Source: Myxococcus stipitatus
GTDB taxonomy: Bacteria; Myxococcota; Myxococcia; Myxococcales; Myxococcaceae
Reading direction: 5' to 3'
DNA: 64,000 bases
Assembly: GCF_021412625.1 (NCBI RefSeq)
Contig: NZ_JAKCFI010000004.1
Location: 868,001 to 932,000, forward strand
The position numbers and the translations under genes are program-made. The notes under the pieces were generated by a model. It saw only the letters and a program-made list of their open reading frames with translations. It was not told the origin of the DNA and made no database searches. Below, one piece after another: positions 37,863 to 46,730 of the stretch (position 1 is its first letter; each line of letters opens with the position of its first letter).

Positions 37863-38222
37863 CTATTTGCCCACCACCACCACGGGCGCGAAGCCTCCGT
37901 AGATCATCCGCGCGCCGTCGAACGGCATCGGGTTGTTCTCCGGGCTCAGGCGGGGATCCTTCATCACCTTCGCCATGCCCGCGTCGCGCGTCGCCTTGTC
38001 GGGCCACTCAATCCAGGAGAAGACCACCGTCTCGTCGTCCTTGGCCTGCACGGCCCGGCGGAAGTCGGTGACCTTGCCGGCTGGTACGTCGTCGCCCCAG
38101 CACTCCAGCACCCGGAGGGCACCGTAATCGAGGAAGACGGAATCACCTCGACGGGCGTGGTCGATGAACTTCTCCTTGTTGGCGGTCGGCACGGCAATGA
38201 CGAAACCATCGATGTAGGACAT
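37863..38222 (-). CDS. DUF1428 family protein
   Basis: This is a 119-aa small protein with the family opening YIDGFVIAVPTANKEKF and ECWGDDVPAGKVTDFRRAV, then DETVVFSWIEWPDKATRDAG and a C-terminal KDPRLSPENNPMPFDGARMIYGGF. It has a dimeric alpha+beta barrel (ferredoxin-like) fold related to ABM/YbaA proteins. Function is unknown, and other copies are found as single-gene units. Ribosome site GAGGAG precedes ATG 38222. Confidence 0.9.
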   Translation of the reverse strand: MSYIDGFVIAVPTANKEKFIDHARRGDSVFLDYGALRVLECWGDDVPAGKVTDFRRAVQAKDDETVVFSWIEWPDKATRDAGMAKVMKDPRLSPENNPMPFDGARMIYGGFAPVVVVGK

Positions 38223-39051
38223 GGGAAGCTCCTCTGGAACGAGAGGGCACCGAAAGGGCGCCTTCATGAGCGCGACGAGCGGGGGGCGAGCGGATCGACA
38301 CGACCCATCCCGCTGGCTCGTGAATCTGGGGATGACGGCGCTTTGGTGCAGTGCGTCATGGGGCGGCGGGCTCCCTGTCCGCACGGCCCCCGACCCTCCG
38401 ATGGAGCGGCGTGCTCCTGGACCGGCCTCATGCGCCCTGGTGGGACGCGCGTCGCCCGCCGGCCCGAGGCAGGGACTTCATGGAGCTATCGGCACAAGGA
38501 GAGGGAGGCGGCGCCGCAGCGGGCCCCGCACAGCGCGGGTCGCCCCACTCGAGCCGTTGGCTGGCTGCACATCGTGGGATGGGGTGAAGCGCCGCGGCGG
38601 GCCCCGCCCGAAGTGCTCGGTGGGGGCGCTCCGGGTGGGGCGGCCCTTGCTCGCGGGCGGAGCGGGCGAATCGCTCGGAGCCCTCCTTCGATGTCGGGCA
38701 GGCCACGAGGCTCGAAGACGGCGTCGCCATTCCAGCTCCCCAGCTCCAGGGTGACGCCGTTGATGCCGTCCATCCCGTTGGCATCTTTCGCGGCAATGCC
38801 TTGCGTCGGCTCACTCGGCGAAGAGCGGCACCTCTGGATGGGCTACGCGCGGGATCGCATGTCGCCATCGGCTCCCTCGCTGACACGTCATCCACGTCAG
38901 CCGCGTCGGCTGACACGTCAATGCGCGTGGAGCGGACCTCGGGCATGTGTGGGTTGACCGTGTGTTGGGTCTCGCCGCTCCGGGGCGTGAAGCTTGCAGC
39001 GTGGACTCTGGCCCACCAAGCAAGGGCTCCTACCGGAGACGAACGACGACC
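38223..39051. other. Long intergenic region, 829 bp
   Basis: No convincing gene was seen; a minus-strand frame around 38486-38773 (starting MDGINGVTLELGSW) might be an eroded gene fragment but has no clear family. The region carries a TGACACGTCA array at 38881-38920, described separately. Confidence 0.45.
38881..38920 (+). promoter_or_regulatory. TGACACGTCA direct repeats upstream of small secreted protein
   Basis: Two identical copies of TGACACGTCA (38881-38890 and 38911-38920), each a TGAC-NN-GTCA palindrome, flank a half-site CACGTCAG (38893-38900). They lie about 130-170 bp before ATG 39052 and match the sites before the gene at 26196. Confidence 0.55.
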
Positions 39052-39441
39052 ATGCGCAAATTCGTGACCTTCTTCTCACTGGGTAGCTGTCTGCTGATGA
39101 CTGGCGCTGGAGCGCAGACGCCGCCCGCCCAGGCCCCCTCGATGCAGGCGCCTGTGAATGCGTGCTACTTGTGGAAGGGGCGTGGAGGTCCTCCCACGGC
39201 GGGTTACATGGCGACCCATGCGAGCTGCCGTGCATGGAACAGCAATTACGGGTGGAGCCTCATCAAGAACAACAATGGGGTGGACTACTACCGGGGGACC
39301 TTCAAGGACGCCCCGGCCACTCCGTCCACCTGGGCGGTCTACGCCGACTTCAACTCGGCGGTCGTCACCTCGAAGGCGGACTACGATGCCTTCGTCGCCA
39401 ACACCAAGCTGTCCGGCTCCTGTGGTGAGTGCCTGCCCTGA
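39052..39441 (+). CDS. Small secreted cysteine-containing protein
   Basis: This is a 129-aa protein with a signal peptide (about 1-21, ...TGAGA). Four cysteines remain in the mature chain (NACYLW, HASCRAW, GSCGEC), enough for two disulfides. The rest is Trp/Tyr/Asn-rich and predicted beta (YGWSLIKNNNGVDYYRG). I do not recognise the family. It is a lone gene with the shared palindrome array upstream. It may be a matrix, surface or antimicrobial-type protein. Confidence 0.65.
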   Translation: MRKFVTFFSLGSCLLMTGAGAQTPPAQAPSMQAPVNACYLWKGRGGPPTAGYMATHASCRAWNSNYGWSLIKNNNGVDYYRGTFKDAPATPSTWAVYADFNSAVVTSKADYDAFVANTKLSGSCGECLP

Positions 39442-39455
39442 CCGAGGGGCCTGAA

Positions 39456-39483
39456 GGGCTTGCCCATCCGGTGGGCCTGAGCC
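39456..39483 (+). terminator. Imperfect hairpin after small secreted protein gene
   Basis: GGCT/AGCC and GCCCA/TGGGC pair with a small internal bulge around TCCGG, 15 bp after the stop. Confidence 0.45.
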
Positions 39484-39685
39484 GCTGAACCGGTCCTGTG
39501 CCTCATCAGGGGCTTCAGGTGATGACCTCGTGGATACGCTCCGGGAGCGCCTCATGCGTGCGTGCGGCGCTCTCCGGGGACGGACCACGCTCCCGTGGGC
39601 GAGGCTCAGGCGAGGGGCACGGACAGGACGCCGCGGCGTGTCTTCACGCCGGATGTCTGGCGCTCCCGTGTCATGGGTTCTGAGC

Positions 39686-40576
39686 TCACCTCGCGTTCGT
39701 CGCGTCCAGGAACTCAGTGAGCATGGCCGCGGTCAGCTCGGGCACCCGGCTTCCCTCCTTGTTCCCCTCGCTTTCGGCCGCCCGCATGTACCCGCCGTGC
39801 ACCGCGCCGGGGAATATCGCGAGCTGCGCGTGGGGGAAGACGCGCATCATCTCGACGGCGTGCTCCGGACGGATGACGTCTCCGTCCGCCGAGAGGATCA
39901 ACGTGGGGACGGAGATTGCCCGGAGCGCGGCCTCGTCCAGGTCCTTGAACGACATCATCATGGCCACCGTCTTGCGGAACTGCGCCTGGAGCCCTTCCTC
40001 CGGATGCGGAGCGACCTTGCGATAGGCCTCTTGCAGGACGCGCGGCATGTCGTCGAGCGTGGCGCGCGGGAACCCTTCCCACAGGGCCGGATAACACCCA
40101 TCGCGCTTGAAGTACGTCGACGCGAGGATGAGCGAGTGCACCAACGGGCGGTGCCGTAGCGCGAGCTGCATGGCGATGACACCGCCGTTGCTGAAGCCGA
40201 GGATGTCCGCGTCCTGGACGCCGAGTTGTCGGAGCAGGGCCGCCGTGTCGTCCGCCATCTGCTCGAACGCGAGCGGACGGTCCACGTCAGCCGTATGCCC
40301 ATGGGCCTGCTGCTCGACGGCGATGATTCTCCGCGTCCCGGCCAGCAGGGGAATCAGCCGGCCGAAGGACGTGTCGATGGTCGACCCGCCACCGTGGAGG
40401 AGGACCAGCGGCCGGCCGGAGTCGCGGCCGTGCACCTCGTAATACATGTCGAGCCCATTCACCCGGGCATAGGCCCCGGGAGAGTCAGGGGCCCGATTCG
40501 ACGTGGAGGCGCAGCGGGTGGTGGTGAGCGCGAGGAGCAGGCCCAGGAGGACCCGAGGGGCGACGTTCGTGTTCAT
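39686..40576 (-). CDS. Exported alpha/beta hydrolase
   Basis: This is a 296-aa protein. The N-terminal hydrophobic signal ends near Cys22 (LALTTTRC), a weak lipobox. The hydrolase core has LLHGGGSTID, GHGHTADVDRPLAF, nucleophile Ser129 in GFSNG, an acid in SADGDV and His in GAVHGGY. It is a paralogue of the protein at 27409-28284. It lies on the same strand as, and 63 bp downstream of, the ECF sigma factor gene, so control by that sigma factor is possible. The substrate is unknown. Confidence 0.85.
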   Translation of the reverse strand: MNTNVAPRVLLGLLLALTTTRCASTSNRAPDSPGAYARVNGLDMYYEVHGRDSGRPLVLLHGGGSTIDTSFGRLIPLLAGTRRIIAVEQQAHGHTADVDRPLAFEQMADDTAALLRQLGVQDADILGFSNGGVIAMQLALRHRPLVHSLILASTYFKRDGCYPALWEGFPRATLDDMPRVLQEAYRKVAPHPEEGLQAQFRKTVAMMMSFKDLDEAALRAISVPTLILSADGDVIRPEHAVEMMRVFPHAQLAIFPGAVHGGYMRAAESEGNKEGSRVPELTAAMLTEFLDATNAR

Positions 40577-40639
40577 GCCCGTGGAACGGGCGAGACCCCG
40601 AAAAGGATACGGGGCCTCGTGTTCTTTCCCGTCGCCTCG

Positions 40640-41665
40640 TCAGGCCGTCGGGTCCGGAGTGGGGCAGCGCCCGGTCGACCCACACGATTCCGGGCTGAAG
40701 TACCCATTGATGCGGAAGGGCACTCCGAGCTCCCGACACACCTCGGTGATGAGCTCGGGGGTGTAGAAGTAGTTGTGGAGATGGGTCACGAGCCCGCTGT
40801 CGTCGATCGTGAGGCGGGTGACGGCGCGCACCGCCTCGCCGTCGTCGTGGGCATACCAGGAGAGGAGGAGGGGCTCGCCGCGATGCACGCGGACCTCGGC
40901 GCGAGGGAGCGTCGGGAGGGCGCCGTGCCGGTAGCGCATCTCCACGCCGCACGGCGCCGTGAGGTCGGCCAGCAACCGGCTCCCGAACAGCATCCCCGGG
41001 AGGACACGCTGGCGGGCGACCTCGCGGCCGTAGCCCGTGGACGCGCCGACGACCTCGATGGTGGCCGTGTCGAGAAGCAAGGTGGTCAGTCGGTCGAGGT
41101 CCCTCGCGTTGAACGCCGCGCAGAACGCATCGAGCACCGCTGGGGCCGCCTCGGGCCCCTCCGGCGCGTCGGGGGCCTGGACCAGCTTCGTGCGCCCGCG
41201 ATGGAGCGCCGCCTTGATGGCCCCCACCGTGGTGGACAGCGCCTCCGCGATCTCCTCGAGCGTCAGGTCGAAGGCGTCCTTGAGCACCACCGCCGCGCGC
41301 TCCTGGGGCGACAGTCGGGTGAGCAAGGTCCCCATGGCCTCGCGGGGAGCGCGGGGCTCCGGCGCCTCGATGGCCTCCGGCATGGCGCCTGGGAACTCAC
41401 GCCTGCGCCGCTGCTGGTCGAGCCACAGATTCGAGGCGACGCGGAACAGCCAGGCTCGCGGGTTGGGGGGCGGCTCGATGAGACGGGCCAGGGTGGCGAA
41501 CGCGCGCGCCATCGCCTCCTGGGCCAGGTCCTCCGCGTCCCACGGAGAACGGGCGAGGTGACGACAATAGCGGTACAGCTCGGGACGGAGGGGTTCGTAG
41601 GCGTCGCGGAAGTGGCGCCACGAGCCCTGGACGGACTGGGAGAGCTGCTGGGAAGTGTCGGTCAT
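40640..41665 (-). CDS. ECF sigma factor with SnoaL-like C-terminal domain
   Basis: This is a 341-aa sigma-70 family protein. Region 2 (about 25-95) has YRYCRHLARSPWDAEDLAQEAMARAFATL, and region 4 (about 115-180) LSPQERAAVVLKDAFDLTLEEIAEALSTTVGAIKAALHRGR. The remaining 150 residues form a SnoaL-like (NTF2-fold) domain (FCAAFNARDLDRLTTLLLDTATIEVVG...). This kind regulates its own activity through the C-terminal domain and needs no separate anti-sigma factor. The ATG is at 41665. The gene is divergent from the exported hydrolase at 41870, with a 14-bp palindrome between, and upstream of the hydrolase at 39686. Confidence 0.85.
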   Translation of the reverse strand: MTDTSQQLSQSVQGSWRHFRDAYEPLRPELYRYCRHLARSPWDAEDLAQEAMARAFATLARLIEPPPNPRAWLFRVASNLWLDQQRRRREFPGAMPEAIEAPEPRAPREAMGTLLTRLSPQERAAVVLKDAFDLTLEEIAEALSTTVGAIKAALHRGRTKLVQAPDAPEGPEAAPAVLDAFCAAFNARDLDRLTTLLLDTATIEVVGASTGYGREVARQRVLPGMLFGSRLLADLTAPCGVEMRYRHGALPTLPRAEVRVHRGEPLLLSWYAHDDGEAVRAVTRLTIDDSGLVTHLHNYFYTPELITEVCRELGVPFRINGYFSPESCGSTGRCPTPDPTA

Positions 41666-41791
41666 GTCGGGAGACGCGGACGGCCGGCACAAGGATACGG
41701 GCCGGGTCCGGGGCACGGTCGATTTTCCGGAGCGCACGGCCCGCGCGTCTCTTCTCGAGGCGCTCGACCCACTCGCCTGGCCCCACTGGGT

Positions 41792-41805
41792 CCGGAATAT
41801 TCCGG
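41792..41805. promoter_or_regulatory. 14-bp perfect palindrome in divergent promoter region
   Basis: CCGGAAT-ATTCCGG lies midway between the ECF sigma gene (start 41665, leftward) and the hydrolase gene (start 41870, rightward). It has an AT core in GC-rich surroundings, so it may be a dimeric regulator site. Confidence 0.45.
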
Positions 41806-41869
41806 GTACTGGCGCTTTCTTGCGCTGGCGGGATGAAGCGATTGGCCATCTTCGGGACGGATTGAACCT

Positions 41870-43396
41870 ATGCGCGAGCGGTCGCTGGTGTCGTCGTGGT
41901 GGTGTGCCTTGCCGTGTCTCCTGCTGGCCGTGCCAATGGAGGGCAGGGCCCAGCACAAGCCAGGGGAGGTGGTCATCGAGCGTGGCACCGTCGAACTCGA
42001 GCCCGGCAACCGCGTGTCCTACGAGGTGGGGACGCTCTATGTGCCCGAGAACCGGCAGAAGCCGGAGAGCCGTCTCATCGGGGTCGGGTTCGCTCGCCTC
42101 AAGGCGCCGAAGCCCACCGGCGCGCCGCCGGTGTTCTGGCTCCCCGGAGGTCCGGGACTGAGCGTCCTGGGCTCGCTCATCGACGAGGACCCGGCCGGCA
42201 AGGGCCGACTGCGCTCCTGGCTGACCTTCGGTGCCGTGGGCGACCTGGTCGTCATCGAACAGCGCGGGTTCACCCGGAAGGGGGAGATGCTCGAGTCTCC
42301 GACGGACGCCGTGCCGCTGGACCGCCCCGGCTCCGTGCGAGCGGAGGCCGAGGCCATGCGCTCCCTGGCCCGGAGGGCCGTCGCGGAGAACCCGGGGAAG
42401 GACCTGTCGGGCTATGACATCACCGAGTTCGCCGCCGACGTGGAGTCCCTGCGGCGCGCGCTCGGCTACAAGAAGATCAGCCTGTTCGGTGGCAGCTTCG
42501 GCTCCCAGTGGAGCCTGGCGGTGATGCGGCTGCACCCGGACATCGTCGCGCGCGCGGTGCTGTCGAGCGTGGAGCCGTTGAACCATGGCTACGACATGCC
42601 TTCACACGTCTTCGCGGCGCTCCAGCGCATCGCCTACGACGCCGACCGCGACCCGGGCCTCGCGCCCTATCTCCCCAAGGGTGGGATGATGGAGGCCGTG
42701 CGCGCCCTGCACCGTCGATTCGCCGCGGGGCCGGTGCGTGTCGAGGTCCGCGACGACAAGGGACAGACCCAGACCGTGGTCCTGGGCGCCGAGGACCTCC
42801 AACTCGCGATGGACTCCCATACCCAGGCGGGCGAGCAATGGCCGGCCTTCATCCTCTCCCTCTTCCACGGGCACTACGAGGACTGGGCGCGTGAGGTCAT
42901 CGCCGCGCGGGCGGCGGGCAAGTCGACGTTGATCGGCCCGTTGGTCGACAGCAGCCTCGGGGTCACCGCCGAGCGTGAGCACCAACTGCGAACCGACCCC
43001 GCGGTCGAGCTGTTGGGGACCTGGAACTTCGAGGCGAACATCGCGTCGGCGGCCGACTGGCCCACGCGGGACATGGGAGACGCGCTGCGCAGGGCCATCC
43101 CGAGCACGATTCCAGTCGTGTTCGTGCATGGGGACTGGGACACCTCGACGCCCATCGAGAACACCCTCGGCCTGCTGCCGTACTTCCCCAATGGCCACGC
43201 CATCCTCGTCCACCGCGCTGGCCACGACGGCCCGTTCTACCAACTCCGGGGCGACCCGGCCGCGAAGAGCGCGGTCTACGAGTTCCTCAGGACGGGCAAG
43301 ACGGCGGGCCTCCCGCGCGAAGTGACGTTGCCGGTGCCTGGCTTCCCCCTGCCTTCCTTCGCGCCGCCCGCGAAGGCGGGGACTCCAAAGCCCTGA
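41870..43396 (+). CDS. Exported alpha/beta hydrolase, proline-iminopeptidase/TAP-like
   Basis: This is a 508-aa protein with a signal peptide (about 1-27, ...EGRAQ). It is of the long, cap-bearing type seen in proline iminopeptidases and Streptomyces tripeptidyl aminopeptidases: WLPGGPGLS oxyanion loop, VIEQRGF, nucleophile in FGGSFGSQ, acid in HGDWDTSTP and His in RAGHDGP. Such enzymes remove N-terminal residues from peptides outside the cell. The tail (about 485-508) is Pro-rich. It ends directly at the stop of a convergent small-protein gene (no gap). The divergent ECF sigma gene may control it. Confidence 0.82.
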   Translation: MRERSLVSSWWCALPCLLLAVPMEGRAQHKPGEVVIERGTVELEPGNRVSYEVGTLYVPENRQKPESRLIGVGFARLKAPKPTGAPPVFWLPGGPGLSVLGSLIDEDPAGKGRLRSWLTFGAVGDLVVIEQRGFTRKGEMLESPTDAVPLDRPGSVRAEAEAMRSLARRAVAENPGKDLSGYDITEFAADVESLRRALGYKKISLFGGSFGSQWSLAVMRLHPDIVARAVLSSVEPLNHGYDMPSHVFAALQRIAYDADRDPGLAPYLPKGGMMEAVRALHRRFAAGPVRVEVRDDKGQTQTVVLGAEDLQLAMDSHTQAGEQWPAFILSLFHGHYEDWAREVIAARAAGKSTLIGPLVDSSLGVTAEREHQLRTDPAVELLGTWNFEANIASAADWPTRDMGDALRRAIPSTIPVVFVHGDWDTSTPIENTLGLLPYFPNGHAILVHRAGHDGPFYQLRGDPAAKSAVYEFLRTGKTAGLPREVTLPVPGFPLPSFAPPAKAGTPKP

Positions 43397-43747
43397 CTAC
43401 TCGAGCTCCACCTGCACGCGCTCGCCGTCGCGGAGGACGCGGACCGGCCGCTGCATTCCGGCCTGGAAGAGCGGCGCTTCCATGGGCCGCACGAGCCGGT
43501 CCGCCGTGGCCTGGAACTCGGCGCCGTCGGACTGGAGCCGAATGGCGAGCGTGAAGCGGAGGATGTCATGGCGCCCGTGGCTGGCCCCGGTCTGCTCCCA
43601 GCCGAGGATGCGCGCCGTCCCTGCTTCTCCCCGGGCGAGCACCTTGGCCCGCCGTTCGTCGGCTCCCACCGTCCACCGGAACAGGGCCACGAGCCCGACG
43701 AGCACGAGCAGACCGAGCACCACTGCCACGACCAGGACTATCGCCAT
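43397..43747 (-). CDS. Small membrane-anchored protein, DUF3592-like
   Basis: This is a 116-aa protein. One N-terminal membrane helix (about 3-24) is followed by a soluble beta-rich domain (AKVLARGEAGTARILGWEQT, RFTLAIRLQSDG, GMQRPVRVLRDGERVQVEL) like the beta-barrel of DUF3592 and NfeD-type proteins. ATG 43747 was chosen because the helix starts there. The stop codon directly abuts that of the convergent hydrolase gene. Function unknown. Confidence 0.68.
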   Translation of the reverse strand: MAIVLVVAVVLGLLVLVGLVALFRWTVGADERRAKVLARGEAGTARILGWEQTGASHGRHDILRFTLAIRLQSDGAEFQATADRLVRPMEAPLFQAGMQRPVRVLRDGERVQVELE

Positions 43748-44309
43748 GGATGGAACCTACTCCAGCGGACTGGAGCCTCCACAGGGCATTCGGCGGGGGT
43801 GGGCCGGCGTGCAACCGCGTTGCAGCATCGCCCGCTCGCTGTAAGGGGGACGACACCCCCCAGGAGCCCGGCCACCGCGCGCCACTGTCCTGACGGGCAT
43901 ACAGGGAACCTCCAAGCGCCGGGTGCCGTCGGCCCCGTTCGAAGTGGGGGCTGCACCACAGTGCCCTGCTCTGGCGTTCCATTTCAATACGTCACGGGGG
44001 CAATGGCAGTGCTTGTCTGGGTTCGGGCATGCCGGGCGATTGGGCGTATCCGACAGATGTCTGGATAGGAGTTGTCCAGGTCGAAGGGCGTCCATAGTTT
44101 GCGCGGCATGGTTCGCAAGCTCGAACCCAGGCCATCGATACGCGGGCCCGGGCGGGGACAGGTGATGTGCACGCCGTTCCTGTTCTCCTTCGAGCAAGCG
44201 GTTCCCTGTCCCTGAACCAGGCGAAGGCGGACACGTCGGGGCGCTCGAAGCCCATCGTCGTGTCCGCGGAAGACAGGCACACAGAAGAAACACGTAGAGG
44301 ATTGTCCGT
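43748..44309. other. Intergenic region, 562 bp
   Basis: No gene was seen. It holds a 15-nt inverted repeat TGCAAC-CGC-GTTGCA (43810-43824) and a hairpin GGGGG-N6-CCCCC (43845-43860). No riboswitch consensus was recognised. The promoter for the condensation-domain gene is presumably here. Confidence 0.45.
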
Positions 44310-45755
44310 ATGCACCAGATTCCCATCGCAGAGGCGGGCTTCAACGCCGGTCACATCCATGAATGGCGCCTCAGCCCTCCCCGGAACACGCTCGCCATCC
44401 TTTCGCTCAGCGACAGGCCCGCCTCCTTCAACCAGGAGAAGCACTTCGCGGCCGCGGTGGCGGCCCGTCAGGAGCACGCCGCGGAGGACTACTGGATTGG
44501 GATGTCGTTCAGGATTCCCGGGCCACTCGACCTGACCGCCCTGGAGGCCGCGCTCGTCAGGTTCGTGAAGCGGCATGAGGTGCTGCGATGCGGGTTCGAG
44601 CAGCTCGTCGCTGGCGACCTGCGCTGCGATGTCATGACCCCGGAGGAGGTCAGGTTGCGGCACACCGACCTGGGCTTCTTCCCGTCGAGCGAGGCGGTCA
44701 CCGCGCACATCCAGACCACGTTCGACCGGGACATCGACACCCTGTCATGGCCCCTGTTCGTGATGGGCGTGGTGGTGGAGGCCTCGCAGGCCACCGTCTA
44801 CATGGGGTTCGACCACATCCTGTGTGATGGTCTCTCGCTGGTGGTCGCGGTCGAGGATGTGCAGCGGGACTACGCCGCCCTGGTGGCTGGCCAGCGACCG
44901 GAGCTGGAGGTGGCGGGGAGCTATCTCGACTTCGGTGACCTCCAGCGCCACCGCTACAGGACGCTCGAGGCCAACAGCCCCGACCTGGAGTACTGGCGGT
45001 CCTTCATCGCCGACGCGGGTGACTTGTTCCCGCGCATCCCGCTCGACCTGGGCCTCGAGTACGGTCGGATGTATCCGGCGCGCAACCACACCGTCCGGTT
45101 GCTCGACGATACGAGGGCCCTGGCGTTCGAGCGCATCTGCCGGCAGCACGGCACGAAGCTGTTCATGGGCATGCTGGCCGTCGTCGGCATGGCCTTGAGG
45201 GACATTTCCGGGAGCCAGAAGTACCACGGGTTCCTGCCGATCAGCGAACGTCAGGACCCCCGGTGGCACAAGTCCTTCGGCTGGTTCGTCAACACCCTGG
45301 CCATCACCTTCCCCATCGCGGATGGCATGTCGTTCCCGGAAGTCGTCGAGGGCGTGCAGGCTGGCTTCAAGCAGCTCATCCGCAATGTCGACGTGCCCTT
45401 CGTGAAGGTCTGGGAGCTCCTCGCGCCGCAGTACTTTCACCTGCGGACCTGGCCGTTCCCGGTGAACTTCTTCTCCTTCCTCGACTACCGGAAGGTCGCT
45501 GGCGCCGACCGGTTCGATGTCTGGCAGCCGAAGACCATCCCGGAGTCCTCGCACTCCAACACCGGGAACATGTGGTTCTTCCGCAACGCCAACGGTCTCT
45601 TCCTCAATTCGATCTTCTGCGATGTGCCCAAGAGCATCGACGCGATGGACCGGTATCGCGACGCCATTGCCTCCACGCTCGACGGGCTCATCCAGGGTTC
45701 CGCCCGGGGTGGCGTCGTGTCCAGGGAGAGCGGCCCGCCGACGGTGGCGGTCTAG
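44310..45755 (+). CDS. Stand-alone condensation-domain acyltransferase
   Basis: This is a 481-aa protein with one complete condensation (C) domain of NRPS/PapA type. The N-terminal half has LVRFVKRHEVLRCGFEQ and the active-site segment FDHILCDGLS, where His169 and Asp173-Gly174 match the essential HHxxxDG pattern with D for the first H. The C-terminal half has the bridging region (FLPISERQDPRWHKSFGWFVNT, FPVNFFSFLDYRK). No adenylation or carrier domain is present. It probably joins an acyl group to an amine or alcohol. ATG 44310 follows AGAGG by 9 nt. An SDR follows 101 bp later. Confidence 0.85.
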   Translation: MHQIPIAEAGFNAGHIHEWRLSPPRNTLAILSLSDRPASFNQEKHFAAAVAARQEHAAEDYWIGMSFRIPGPLDLTALEAALVRFVKRHEVLRCGFEQLVAGDLRCDVMTPEEVRLRHTDLGFFPSSEAVTAHIQTTFDRDIDTLSWPLFVMGVVVEASQATVYMGFDHILCDGLSLVVAVEDVQRDYAALVAGQRPELEVAGSYLDFGDLQRHRYRTLEANSPDLEYWRSFIADAGDLFPRIPLDLGLEYGRMYPARNHTVRLLDDTRALAFERICRQHGTKLFMGMLAVVGMALRDISGSQKYHGFLPISERQDPRWHKSFGWFVNTLAITFPIADGMSFPEVVEGVQAGFKQLIRNVDVPFVKVWELLAPQYFHLRTWPFPVNFFSFLDYRKVAGADRFDVWQPKTIPESSHSNTGNMWFFRNANGLFLNSIFCDVPKSIDAMDRYRDAIASTLDGLIQGSARGGVVSRESGPPTVAV

Positions 45756-45779
45756 TTTCCGGTGCGACTCCCGAGGCTT

Positions 45780-45799
45780 GGTATTATGTCCATAATACC
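45780..45799. promoter_or_regulatory. Near-perfect 20-bp operator palindrome
   Basis: GGTATTATG-TC-CATAATACC is a 9-bp perfect inverted repeat, AT-rich in a GC-rich region, lying 57 bp before the SDR start codon. It contains -10-like TATTAT and CATAAT. It resembles TetR or HxlR type operators, but no such regulator gene is adjacent. Confidence 0.6.
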
Positions 45800-45856
45800 A
45801 TGAAGGTGGGGGCTCGCGGGCCCTCCTCATCCGCCTCGTCACGAGGGAGTCGAGTC

Positions 45857-46552
45857 ATGCAGGTCGAGAATGCCGTCGCGCTGGTCACCGGTGCCAATCG
45901 TGGGTTGGGGCTCGCCTTCGCCAGGGCCTTGTTGGAGCGTGGGGCCCGCAAGGTCTATGCGGCGGCCCGGGAGCCCTCGAGCATCCAGCTTCCGGGCGTG
46001 GTCCCGGTCCGGTTGGACGTCACCCGGCCCGAGCAGTTGGAGGCGCTGGTCCGGGAGGCGGGGGACGTGTCGCTGCTCGTCAACAACGCGGGCATCCTGA
46101 AGGGGACGAGCCTGCTGGGCTCGGACGCGATGTCCGCGGCGCGCGCCGAATTGGAGACGAACTATCTGGGCCCCCTGGCGACGAGCAGTGCCTTCGCGCC
46201 CGTGCTGGCGCGCAACGGGGGTGGCGCCATCATCAACGTGCTCTCGGTGCTCAGTTGGGTGGCCTTCCCCGGTTCGTCCAGCTACAGCGCGTCGAAGGCC
46301 GCTGCCTGGGCGCTGACCAACGGGCTGCGCAAGGAGTTGCGCGCCCAGAAGACGCAGGTGGTGGCCCTGCATGTCGGCTACATGGACACCGACATGGCGG
46401 AGAAGGTCACCTCGCCGAAGTCGAGCCCCTCCGACGTCGCGCGCCTGACGCTGGACGCGCTCGAGGCGGGCCAGGACGAGGTGCTCGCCGACGAAGTGAG
46501 CCGCAACGTCAAGCAGGGCCTGTCCGCGGGGGTCTATCTCCAGCGCGCCTGA
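45857..46552 (+). CDS. Short-chain dehydrogenase/reductase (SDR)
   Basis: This is a 231-aa classical SDR: TGANRGLG cofactor motif near the N-terminus, NNAG (LLVNNAGIL), and catalytic Ser/Tyr/Lys around VLSWVAFPGSSSYSASKAAAW. It is likely NADPH-dependent from ANRG. ATG 45857 follows GGGAG; an in-frame ATG at 45800 lies inside the operator repeat and is less likely. It may work on the product of the condensation enzyme upstream, or be independently regulated by the palindrome. Confidence 0.9.
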   Translation: MQVENAVALVTGANRGLGLAFARALLERGARKVYAAAREPSSIQLPGVVPVRLDVTRPEQLEALVREAGDVSLLVNNAGILKGTSLLGSDAMSAARAELETNYLGPLATSSAFAPVLARNGGGAIINVLSVLSWVAFPGSSSYSASKAAAWALTNGLRKELRAQKTQVVALHVGYMDTDMAEKVTSPKSSPSDVARLTLDALEAGQDEVLADEVSRNVKQGLSAGVYLQRA

Positions 46553-46730
46553 GCGCGTCGTCGGGCCGGAGCGGCCGAGCGCCGGATGGCCGGAAACGTC
46601 GGGACTCCGTCCTTGCCCCGCTCCGGGCGCCCACCTATCCCTCCACACTTGGCGACCACGGCTCGCGTGCATCCGCGAGGGAGGAGGGGCGCCAACATGC
46701 CGGGGCATCTTCCGGCACTGGAGGCAGATG

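Noticed and set aside
38428..38946. Minus-strand open frames in the 829-bp intergenic gap
   Set aside because: They have no ribosome site, Arg/Pro/Ala-heavy composition and no family-like segment, as expected of GC-rich non-coding DNA.
43845..43860. Hairpin GGGGG-N6-CCCCC as part of a riboswitch
   Set aside because: No riboswitch consensus was recognised around it; a simple hairpin is all that can be supported.
45800..45856. ATG 45800 as start of the SDR
   Set aside because: It lies next to the operator palindrome and has no ribosome site, while ATG 45857 has GGGAG.
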